From contig JAJFLF010000055.1 in the NCBI GenBank assembly GCA_021772845.1, forward strand, positions 1 to 7,629: DNA of 7,629 bases, read 5' to 3'. Positions 1-5,362 of this stretch are shown here, piece after piece. The position numbers and the translations under genes were made by a program. Numbering within the stretch: position 1 is the first letter of the stretch; each line of letters starts with the position of its first letter. The notes under the pieces are model-generated. The model was not told the origin of the DNA. It worked only from the letters and a program-made list of their open reading frames with translations, and did no database searches. This stretch comes from Mariprofundus sp. (GTDB taxonomy: Bacteria > Pseudomonadota > Zetaproteobacteria > Mariprofundales > Mariprofundaceae).

Positions 1-1102
1 GCCGATCCGGCACGATAAAGCGCAAACCGAGTTCAGCGCTGACCGTTTCACCCTGCGGATAATAAAAGCGTGAACCGGTCAGGCCATGAAATAACAAGAC
101 CGGTTTACCATTCGGGTCACCATATTCACCCCAGGACAAATAGCGCCCGTCATAGAGTTTGAATCGCTGACAGTTCTCTGCACCTTCCAGATCGTTAACC
201 GCATAAGAGAGTGGATAATGCTTAGGCAGCTGTACCGCTCCAACCATGGCAGCGGGATCGGACATGATCTTTTTGACTAACTCCACCTGAGAGTTGGTCT
301 CAGTCTTGGAATAGACCGCTTTCATATGATTGCGTACGGTATGGATGCTCAATTCTAATTCTTCAGCCACTTCGTTGAGATTATGACAGCCATTGGCCAG
401 CGCCTGCACAACGCGTGCTTCGGCTTCAGTCAGTCCAAAACTTCTGGCAATGCTCTCGGCCGGTAGTTCAGGCCGGATATGGGCTGAGGCGACATAGATA
501 GCTGCCAGAGCCTCTTCGACAGCGCCATCATTATGTAAACCGCTGGCAGTAGTAATACAGAGCGAGATTGATCCACCGCCGGCCGGATTGCTTAACTGTA
601 TCGAACAGCTCTCTTGCAAAGCTGTTTCCGGATCAGAATTGGACGCAAAGCGATGAATCAGCCTGTGCAATTTTTCAGTTTGTACAAGACTCGATGTAAC
701 CAGTTTCCCCTGTTTTAGAAAAAGTGCACCAGACTTAAGAGCCACTTGTGCGCGTTGATTCATGGCAAAGGGAGCCGCGTTGCCTGCCACCAGAATCACC
801 CCGATAGGCAGTCGATTGAGCACATGGGTGATCGCTTTATTCTCGGATTCCATCCGGTGCAGTTTTTTATGGATAGAGAGCGCGCGCTGAAAATGTTTGG
901 TGATGGCCTGCATGCTACTGACTTGCAGGCTGTTGGCACGCGGGGCAGGCAGGGCGGAATGATGATTCTCGGATTCAGCTCCAATGGAATCGATATGCTC
1001 TTCAACCTTTTCCAGCAGTTCCGGCCACAGCGAAGGCTGCTCGGCTGCATCATAGATCAGATCGATCAGTTCAGAATAGCGTGTGTTATCTCCGGCTCCC
1101 AT
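1..1102 (-). CDS. LuxR-type transcriptional regulator fused to an alpha/beta-hydrolase-like domain (3' end outside window)
   Basis: The reverse strand is open from the start to base 1, giving 367 residues with the C-terminus missing. The N-terminus (TRYSELIDLIYDAAEQPSLW) is typical of one group of LuxR-family regulators, followed by a likely sensor region. The LuxR/GerE helix-turn-helix lies at about residues 221-272 (FGLTEAEARVVQALANG, then LSIHTVRNHMKAVYSKT). Unlike most LuxR proteins it does not end there: residues from about 313 read YLSWGEYGDPNGKPVLLFHG, with an HGLTG oxyanion-hole-type motif at 339-343, the beginning of an alpha/beta hydrolase fold. The catalytic Ser, Asp and His would lie outside the window, so enzyme activity cannot be judged. 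I chose the ATG at 1102 because close relatives start just before the RYSELIDLI block, and because the sequence upstream is conserved as a promoter-like element in a second copy. An in-frame ATG at 1144 would add 14 residues. Neither start has a clear Shine-Dalgarno sequence. The ligand and targets are unknown. Confidence 0.88.
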   Translation of the reverse strand, partial: MGAGDNTRYSELIDLIYDAAEQPSLWPELLEKVEEHIDSIGAESENHHSALPAPRANSLQVSSMQAITKHFQRALSIHKKLHRMESENKAITHVLNRLPIGVILVAGNAAPFAMNQRAQVALKSGALFLKQGKLVTSSLVQTEKLHRLIHRFASNSDPETALQESCSIQLSNPAGGGSISLCITTASGLHNDGAVEEALAAIYVASAHIRPELPAESIARSFGLTEAEARVVQALANGCHNLNEVAEELELSIHTVRNHMKAVYSKTETNSQVELVKKIMSDPAAMVGAVQLPKHYPLSYAVNDLEGAENCQRFKLYDGRYLSWGEYGDPNGKPVLLFHGLTGSRFYYPQGETVSAELGLRFIVPDR

Positions 1103-1111
1103 AATAATAAC

Positions 1112-1117
1112 AGTATA
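1112..1117 (-). promoter_or_regulatory. Putative -10 box of the LuxR/hydrolase gene
   Basis: On the minus strand TATACT stands 9 nt before the ATG at 1102. The hexamer 17 bp upstream (GTCATG) is a poor -35, which suits an activator-dependent promoter. A start 7-10 nt after the box would make the mRNA leaderless or nearly so, consistent with the absence of a ribosome binding site. The box sits in a 31-bp block (1097-1127) that is identical in the second copy at 1361-1391. If translation really begins at 1144, this box would be inside the gene and the call would be wrong. Confidence 0.45.
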
Positions 1118-1133
1118 GCCGAAAAAACGACCC

Positions 1134-1155
1134 GCATGACTCATATGGGTTATTC
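1134..1155. promoter_or_regulatory. Imperfect palindrome, possible autoregulatory operator
   Basis: The half-sites GCATGACTCAT and ATGGGTTATTC match in 8 of 11 positions and correspond base for base to the perfect palindrome at 1398-1419. Its centre lies about 40-43 bp upstream of the putative start of the LuxR/hydrolase transcript, overlapping the -35 position. This is where LuxR-family activators usually bind. Its role as an operator is inferred from the position and the symmetry. Confidence 0.4.
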
Positions 1156-1255
1156 CGCGTTATACAATTTGTTTTGACCACAGCTTTGTTATGCAATTAG
1201 GGAGTTGAAATCTTGTTTTGCATAAAATGATTCTCTCTTTTGATCAACGGGCGCA

Positions 1256-1274
1256 GGGGGAGGAGCAATCCCCC
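1256..1274. repeat. Small hairpin
   Basis: GGGGG, a nine-base loop (AGGAGCAAT) and CCCCC form a short G-C stem. It touches the next inverted repeat, sharing base 1274. There is no run of T on either side in either direction, so it is not a standard intrinsic terminator. Confidence 0.4.
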
Positions 1275-1308
1275 GGTTGTACTTAAAAGTCAAAAACTAG
1301 TACAACCG
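1274..1308. repeat. 10-bp perfect inverted repeat with 15-base spacer
   Basis: The arms CGGTTGTACT (1274-1283) and AGTACAACCG (1299-1308) are exact reverse complements, separated by an A-rich spacer. It lies 11 bases from the end of the second copy of the regulator's 5' end, so it could mark the junction where the rest of that copy was lost. It may also be a protein binding site or an RNA hairpin. No T-tract follows. Confidence 0.55.
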
Positions 1309-1319
1309 TGGAATTCTAA

Positions 1320-1408
1320 ATCAGGTCGATCAGTTAAGCGTAGCGTGTGTCATCCTCAGTTCCCATAATAATAACAGTATAGCCGAAAAAATGACCGGCA
1401 TGACCCAT
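1320..1408 (-). pseudogene. Remnant of the 5' end of a second LuxR-type regulator gene (copy B of the 100-bp repeat)
   Basis: On the minus strand an ATG at 1366 reads MGTEDDTRYA and then stops with TAA (1334-1336). The equivalent part of the intact regulator reads MGAGDNTRYS and carries on. After the stop the former frame still reads LIDLI before homology ends near 1320. The corresponding longer start would be the ATG at 1408. The promoter-like core is identical to copy A, whereas the coding part has changed residues, so the promoter has been preserved better than the protein. It is best read as the stump of a duplicated or paralogous regulator gene. A short peptide or a regulatory RNA made from it cannot be excluded. 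Confidence 0.65.
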
Positions 1409-1419
1409 ATGGGTCATGC
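1398..1419. promoter_or_regulatory. Perfect 22-bp palindrome, probable operator
   Basis: GCATGACCCAT and ATGGGTCATGC are exact reverse complements with no spacer. The site lies within copy B of the repeat, between the stump of the second regulator and the next gene on the plus strand. Size and perfect dyad symmetry fit a site for a dimeric LuxR-family protein. Its centre at 1408.5 is about 43 bp upstream of the start predicted from the TATATA box at 1440-1445. Three base pairs that break the symmetry in the degenerate copy at 1134-1155 are restored here. Which protein binds is inferred. Confidence 0.55.
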
Positions 1420-1439
1420 GCGGTTGACTTTCACATGCT

Positions 1440-1445
1440 TATATA
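1440..1445 (+). promoter_or_regulatory. Weak -10 candidate for the small acidic protein gene
   Basis: TATATA lies 38 bases before the ATG at 1484 and about 31 bases from the centre of the perfect palindrome. No -35 hexamer stands at 16-18 bp; the nearby TTGACT (1424-1429) is only 10 bp away. The arrangement fits an activator-dependent promoter. Confidence 0.3.
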
Positions 1446-1483
1446 GGTTTTTCGTGATCCATAAATGAAAAAGGAGATTAGAC

Positions 1484-1783
1484 ATGGTTGATGTGATTAA
1501 TGTAGTTCCAGCTAGATTTTTTAGTAGTAGTTCAGGGCCCGATTTTAATGGTGATGGTACGCATGATTATTTTTCTGCATATTATTCAAACAAAGGACCC
1601 ACCATAGAAAAAGAGTCCTTGGATGGAGCAGAGAATGCTGCATTTGAAGCTTCTGGTGTTGTTCAGGTTTATACACAAAATAAAATGAACATTCTAATAA
1701 ATGACCTTCAAGAAACAATTTGTGCATTGTCTGAAAGAGTAAAAGAGTTGGAAGATTGTGATGAGGATGATGGGAAGGTTTAG
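1484..1783 (+). CDS. Small acidic protein of unknown function with a C-terminal coiled coil
   Basis: I do not recognise the family. The 99-residue protein has an excellent ribosome binding site (AAGGAG, 7 nt before the ATG). It has no signal peptide or membrane segment. Residues 20-28, DFNGDGTHD, have the spacing of a calcium-binding loop of the EF-hand/dockerin type (DxNxDGxxD), but a single loop is weak evidence of calcium binding. Residues about 66-92 (MNILINDLQETICALSERVK and onward) form a heptad-like amphipathic helix, followed by a very acidic tail (DCDEDD). There are two cysteines, at 80 and 92. The base composition is more AT-rich than the flanking regulator and alr operon. It is the first gene after the perfect palindrome and is 84 bases upstream of the exported FGE-like gene, so it may share its transcript. 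Confidence 0.7.
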   Translation: MVDVINVVPARFFSSSSGPDFNGDGTHDYFSAYYSNKGPTIEKESLDGAENAAFEASGVVQVYTQNKMNILINDLQETICALSERVKELEDCDEDDGKV

Positions 1784-1867
1784 TGTAAAATAAAAAAGCA
1801 GTATTTGATAATCCATAGGCTTTTCTATTAAGCTGTGTCGGGATTAGGTTAATTTGGGAGGGGTATT

Positions 1868-3136
1868 ATGAAGCTAATGAGTGTAATACCAAAGATTTGG
1901 ATGTTTGTTCTACTGGTGGGTTGCTGGATGCCGATGCAGGCGAGTGCCGAGTTACCTCCGGAAGTGAAGAAAGACCAACTCCTTATGGCTCTGTCTGGAC
2001 ATTTGAAAAAACAACAATTCAAATCTGCATTGCCCTATTTCGATAAGTTGCGGGAGTTGAATAAATTGCATGCAGTTGCATTGCCTGCATCGCTCGACTT
2101 TTTTGAAGGTGAAGCACTTCACAAGACAGGGGACTATGAAAAAGCAGAATCATTGTTAACAACGTATATCACTAGCCAAGGCAAAATGGGGAACTATTAC
2201 GATCAAGCGGTAAAACTGGCAATGGCTAATGATAAGAAGCTGGAAAAACAGAGGAAGGAGCATAGTGCAGCCAATGCAGAACAAGATCGAATTGCAGCTC
2301 TTAAACAATACCAGCAAGATGAACTGTTTAAACTCCCTGAAGGTACTTTGGCTGGTGGATTTGTGTTGGTTCCTTCCGGCAGTTTTCAAATGGGAGAATA
2401 CAATCCGTTTATAAACATAAAGAGTAATGATGAGCCAGTACATACTGTACACATTAAAGCATTTGGTATGAGCAAGTATGAAATTACATTCGATCAATTT
2501 GATGAATATTGTAAAAAAAAGAGGTGGTCGTGTGACCTGCCAGCAGATAGGGGGTGGGGACGAGGGAATCTACCAGTTATCAATGTAAGTAAGAAAAATG
2601 CAGTTAGCTTTGCTAAATGGTTAAGCAAAAAGCTCAAAAAAAGGTTTCGCCTGCCTTCAGAATCAGAATGGGAATACGCTTCAAGGGCCGGATCTCATAC
2701 GCCTTTTGGAATTCAATTACCATTATCCACAGATAAGGCTAACTATAATGGGGAATATGATCTTATGCGGCACCTCAGTGCTATTAATCAGCGAACATTG
2801 AAAATCTCTGTTAAAGGAATAGATCGAAAAAAACCCCTGCCTGTTGGATCTTTTTCTCCCAATCCCCTTGGTTTATATGATATGGATGGCAATGTCGCCG
2901 AAATAGTGGCTGATTGTTACCACTCTAATTATAAGAATGCCCCTACAGATGGATCACCATGGGTTGATGAGTGTGGCTCTCGGCAAATAGGAGTTGAGCG
3001 AGGCGGTAGTTTTTCGACTCCATCGAACAGAATGGGCGGGACTGAGCGAGAGACTATTTCCGCTATGAGTGATAAATCATATGAAACACGAACTTCGTTT
3101 AGAAGGGGTTTTCGCCTAGTTCAGGAACTTGATTGA
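1868..3136 (+). CDS. Exported protein with TPR-like N-terminus and formylglycine-generating-enzyme-like (FGE/SUMF1) domain
   Basis: The 422-residue protein starts with a signal sequence: hydrophobic residues 10-18, then either signal peptidase I cleavage after ASA (25-27) or lipid attachment at Cys19 within an LVGC lipobox-like motif. Residues about 35-110 look like two TPR-type helical pairs (GEALHKTGDYEKAESLLTTY), followed by a charged linker. The FGE-sulfatase/SUMF1 domain spans about 164-418: FVLVPSGSFQMG, EITFDQFDEYC, FRLPSESEWEYASRAG (260-275), GLYDMDGNVAEIVADCYH (335-352), ERGGSF (377-382) and a closing GFRLV (414-418). The two cysteines that activate true formylglycine-generating enzymes, normally soon after the RGGS motif, are absent. 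It is therefore unlikely to make formylglycine and more likely acts as a binding or accessory protein in the envelope. GGAGG precedes the ATG at good spacing. The next gene starts right at its stop codon, so the two are almost certainly co-expressed. Confidence 0.85.
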   Translation: MKLMSVIPKIWMFVLLVGCWMPMQASAELPPEVKKDQLLMALSGHLKKQQFKSALPYFDKLRELNKLHAVALPASLDFFEGEALHKTGDYEKAESLLTTYITSQGKMGNYYDQAVKLAMANDKKLEKQRKEHSAANAEQDRIAALKQYQQDELFKLPEGTLAGGFVLVPSGSFQMGEYNPFINIKSNDEPVHTVHIKAFGMSKYEITFDQFDEYCKKKRWSCDLPADRGWGRGNLPVINVSKKNAVSFAKWLSKKLKKRFRLPSESEWEYASRAGSHTPFGIQLPLSTDKANYNGEYDLMRHLSAINQRTLKISVKGIDRKKPLPVGSFSPNPLGLYDMDGNVAEIVADCYHSNYKNAPTDGSPWVDECGSRQIGVERGGSFSTPSNRMGGTERETISAMSDKSYETRTSFRRGFRLVQELD

Positions 3137-3138
3137 TT

Positions 3139-4323
3139 ATGCGATTGTTGAATATACGAAACTTGATTGCTTTTAGCCTGTTGGCTTCCCCATTTACCGT
3201 ACAAGCTTTTGATTTCGATGCTGAGATGAGCGGCAAGAGTAAACCTATTTCTCGATCACATGCCGATGACCCTTTTGCTGATGTTATGCAAGGTAGGGCA
3301 GATATTAAGGATCAAAATAATCAGCAATTAATCTCAAGGCTTAAATCGAGTTTGAACCAATCATGTAATTGTTCTCTCACTGGAAATGGGTGTAGCAGAA
3401 CGATGTCTTTGTCTAACTATCATACTGAGAAGCGACGGAATGAAGCCAAAAATAATCTAAAAGAACTTGAACAGATATGCCTGAAGTGGGAAAAGCAGCG
3501 AAGCTGGACACTTTCCTCGGCTGAACAGCGTGATGCTTTTACTAAATACTGGACGAGAAAAGATGAAAGTGCGTCTCTGAGGATTCGCATGCTGGATAGT
3601 GCAATGGTATTTGATGACAGACAAAAAACACATATGGCTGAAGAGAGGGAAAGCCGAGAAAGACAAAAAGCTAGACGATCCAGTAGTGCTTCAGGCGGAT
3701 ATGCTGCCGGCATTATGGTTGGGTTGCAGTCAGGTGATCAGATTCTTGCCGATGGGCAGCGACAGATAGAACGAAATAATCGTGAGACTGCACGACTGGA
3801 AAGACGAGCCCAGCGGCAAAAAGAGCGTGAGGCCGAGCAGCGGGCTCAGAAAGAAGCCAGAGAGCGCCGGGATGCAGCAACAGAGCGCAGAGAATCGGCA
3901 CGCAAAGAGAGAGCGCGTGAAATGCAGGCCAAGCGGGAGGCTGTTCAGCGACAGCGCGAAGCCAAAGCTCGGAACGATAAGAAATTAGAAGAACAGAAGC
4001 AGGCTACCTATGCCTCGTTATCTGGTGATGTGGCAAAGCAGCCGAAAGCCAACAAGGGTAAACCTCAGAAAATATATGATTTTGATCATCCTGTTAGAAT
4101 TACAGGAGAGACTGAGACCTATTTTCATGATGAAGCGCAGGCTCTTAAATTATCAAAAATGAATGGTGAAAACAGATTGTCGGATATGTGTAGAAAGCAG
4201 GGTATGAAAGGGCCTGAACGGCTTACATATGGGGAAGGCAGAACCAAATACAGCAAAGATGGCAAGCAGGTGAAAATCTGGATTATGGTACAGGGTCTCT
4301 GTTATCGGATGTCATACGATTAA
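3139..4323 (+). CDS. Exported, highly charged coiled-coil protein with paired cysteines, function unknown
   Basis: From the ATG at 3139 the product is 394 residues. A TTG at 3133 would add two residues, overlap the previous stop, and sit closer (6 nt) to AGGA at 3123-3126, so the start is uncertain. Residues 1-23 form a signal peptide ending in VQA. A cysteine cluster follows at 76, 78, 85 and 114 (SCNCSLTGNGCSR), then a short glycine-rich hydrophobic patch near 186-196 (GGYAAGIMVGL). Residues about 206-290 form a long Arg/Glu/Gln/Ala-rich coiled coil. The C-terminal part (313-394) is probably a small globular domain with cysteines at 351 and 388. In the periplasm these cysteines could form disulfides. 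I recognise no family. Tight coupling to the FGE-like gene suggests the two products work together, perhaps as an envelope scaffold. Confidence 0.78.
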   Translation: MRLLNIRNLIAFSLLASPFTVQAFDFDAEMSGKSKPISRSHADDPFADVMQGRADIKDQNNQQLISRLKSSLNQSCNCSLTGNGCSRTMSLSNYHTEKRRNEAKNNLKELEQICLKWEKQRSWTLSSAEQRDAFTKYWTRKDESASLRIRMLDSAMVFDDRQKTHMAEERESRERQKARRSSSASGGYAAGIMVGLQSGDQILADGQRQIERNNRETARLERRAQRQKEREAEQRAQKEARERRDAATERRESARKERAREMQAKREAVQRQREAKARNDKKLEEQKQATYASLSGDVAKQPKANKGKPQKIYDFDHPVRITGETETYFHDEAQALKLSKMNGENRLSDMCRKQGMKGPERLTYGEGRTKYSKDGKQVKIWIMVQGLCYRMSYD

Positions 4324-4389
4324 TTAAGCCCGTGGGTGAAGAATTCTGTGTCAGGTCTTGAATGTTGAATCTACTCCGTCAGATTAGTT

Positions 4390-4437
4390 TGATGGCGCGC
4401 CCGATATTTCATCGTAAACAACCCTGTTACGCCATCA
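4390..4437. repeat. 8-bp inverted repeat with long loop
   Basis: TGATGGCG (4390-4397) and CGCCATCA (4430-4437) are exact reverse complements around 32 bases. The arrangement lies between the coiled-coil gene and the small membrane protein gene. There is no T-tract, so a terminator is not supported. It could be a regulator binding site or chance. I see no convincing promoter in the rest of 4324-4482. Confidence 0.3.
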
Positions 4438-4482
4438 TATTACATTCTGTCATAAACTACTTTCACAGGAGTGTTTGTATTA

Positions 4483-5004
4483 ATGAGTGAAACTGAGCCA
4501 GTTCAAAAACAGATCACGCTAACGAACTACAATGTGGTTTGGGCCGAATGTCTGCGTATTGCGCTGATTGCTGTGGCGTCGCTTGTATTTCCTTTGTGGG
4601 TATGGAACTTCGAAGTTTACTGGCTTACGCTGCCTTTTCTGCTCATTGCGTTATTTATGGGGAGGAAGCTCCCGAAGCTGGTGACATCGATAGCTCTGTC
4701 CGATGATGTGCTGATTCATCACCTGAAAATGGAGCCTACTCGCTATGAACTGGATACAATACGCCATATTCACCTGCGCAGTGTGGCTACCCGCGTCAAT
4801 GGTCTGGTCAAGGTGGATAACAATACGTTTGCTGATATTGAGTTCAGGGACAGGCAGTTGTTCACGGTGCGATTGAGCGGCAATGAATTGAAGGCCTTGA
4901 AACTCTATATTGCAGATCTCGGATTTACTTCTCGTATGGATGCGACAGATGCAAAGCAGGGCAATATCATTATTTTTTCTCCCTTGAGTTTGTTGGACGA
5001 TTAG
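4483..5004 (+). CDS. Small inner-membrane protein with two transmembrane helices and a cytoplasmic PH-like domain
   Basis: I chose the ATG at 4483 (173 residues), preceded by AGGAG 11 nt away. A GTG at 4471 overlaps that ribosome binding site and is unlikely. Two hydrophobic stretches separated by a tight turn lie at about 24-43 (LRIALIAVASLVFPLWVW) and 46-62, followed by the basic GRKLPK. This predicts a helical hairpin with the remainder in the cytoplasm. Residues about 66-145 alternate short beta strands and end in a helix (SGNELKALKLYIADLG), resembling bacterial PH-type domains that follow paired membrane helices. I do not recognise a named family and infer no specific function. It stands alone, 159 bases after the previous gene and 70 bases before higB. 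A separate promoter is likely but I could not identify one. Confidence 0.7.
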   Translation: MSETEPVQKQITLTNYNVVWAECLRIALIAVASLVFPLWVWNFEVYWLTLPFLLIALFMGRKLPKLVTSIALSDDVLIHHLKMEPTRYELDTIRHIHLRSVATRVNGLVKVDNNTFADIEFRDRQLFTVRLSGNELKALKLYIADLGFTSRMDATDAKQGNIIIFSPLSLLDD

Positions 5005-5039
5005 TGGCCTATTTTAAATCAGAGACACTGCTCTACAGA

Positions 5040-5068
5040 TTGACAGCTGTATACTTACGCTTTACACT
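5040..5068 (+). promoter_or_regulatory. Promoter of higBA
   Basis: TTGACA (5040-5045), a 17-bp spacer and TACACT (5063-5068) make a near-consensus sigma-70 promoter. Initiation is expected near 5075, which is the higB start codon itself, so the toxin message may have little or no leader. A GTATAC dyad in the spacer (5049-5054) could be part of an operator for HigA repression, as these systems autoregulate. Confidence 0.7.
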
Positions 5069-5074
5069 TCGTTC

Positions 5075-5353
5075 GTGATAAAAAGTTTCCGGCATAAGGG
5101 AATTGAAAAATTCTTCCGATCCGGCAGTAAAGCCGGTATTCAGGCGAAGCATGCGGCAAAGTTGCGTAGGCAATTGGCAAGGCTCGATGCATCAATCTCT
5201 CCTGAAGATATGGATATCCCCGGTTGGAAACTTCATTCACTTAGAGGCGAGCTTGAATGTCATTGGTCGGTTTGGGTGAATGGGAACTGGCGTTTGACCT
5301 TTGCTTTCAAGGGTAAAGATGCTGTGCTGGTTGATTATCAGGATTACCATTAG
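5075..5353 (+). CDS. higB: Toxin HigB of a type II toxin-antitoxin pair (RelE/ParE superfamily)
   Basis: The 92-residue product matches the HigB-like family from end to end: MIKSFRHKGIEKFF at the start, KAGIQAKHAAKLRRQLARLD, DMDIPGWKLHSLRG, and the strongly conserved end HWSVWVNGNWRLTF through VDYQDYH. Members are usually ribosome-dependent mRNA endonucleases that stop translation until neutralised by the antitoxin; this is family knowledge. The length is normal and nothing is truncated. The start is GTG, with no Shine-Dalgarno sequence and a strong promoter directly upstream, which suggests low or leaderless translation of the toxin. The partner gene begins 9 bases after its stop. This toxin-first order is typical of hig loci. 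Confidence 0.93.
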   Translation: MIKSFRHKGIEKFFRSGSKAGIQAKHAAKLRRQLARLDASISPEDMDIPGWKLHSLRGELECHWSVWVNGNWRLTFAFKGKDAVLVDYQDYH

Positions 5354-5362
5354 GAGGTCAGT

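Larger units (their letters stand above)
1056..1155. repeat. 100-bp direct repeat, copy A (5' end and upstream region of the LuxR/hydrolase gene)
   Basis: This segment aligns without gaps to 1320-1419 (offset 264 bp), with 14 mismatches by my manual count, about 86% identity. The central 31 bp, 1097-1127, are identical in the two copies. The repeat covers roughly the first 15 codons of the regulator, its -10 box and the palindrome. Homology fades just outside these limits on both sides. Confidence 0.85.
1103..1483. other. Structured intergenic region between divergent genes
   Basis: No credible protein gene fills these 381 bases. In order they hold the upstream region of the LuxR/hydrolase gene with its degenerate palindrome, about 100 bases without recognised signals, two adjacent hairpins (1256-1308), and a diverged second copy of the regulator's 5' end (1320-1419) that includes a perfect palindrome. 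The leader of the next gene, with a good ribosome binding site (AAGGAG), completes the stretch. A TATAAC hexamer on the minus strand at 1159-1164 is an alternative -10 for the longer form of the regulator, but has no good -35. Confidence 0.6.

Noticed and set aside
746..1177. A 143-residue frame on the plus strand opposite the LuxR/hydrolase gene.
   Set aside because: It lies wholly opposite a well-supported gene, has no recognisable domain, and is explained as a shadow frame.
1274..1308. Integron-type attC site or an intrinsic terminator.
   Set aside because: The core triplets and spacing of attC are not present, no integrase or cassette array is near, and no T-tract follows the stem in either direction.
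1794..1824. Terminator between the small acidic protein gene and the FGE-like gene (AAAAGC/GCTTTT).
   Set aside because: The stem is only six mostly A-T pairs around an 18-base loop, too weak to call.
2990..3120. The FGE/lectin-type C-terminus could be the variable repeat of a diversity-generating retroelement.
   Set aside because: There is no reverse transcriptase gene or second template-like copy in the window, and the segment lacks the adenine-directed AAC/AAT codon bias expected of such repeats.
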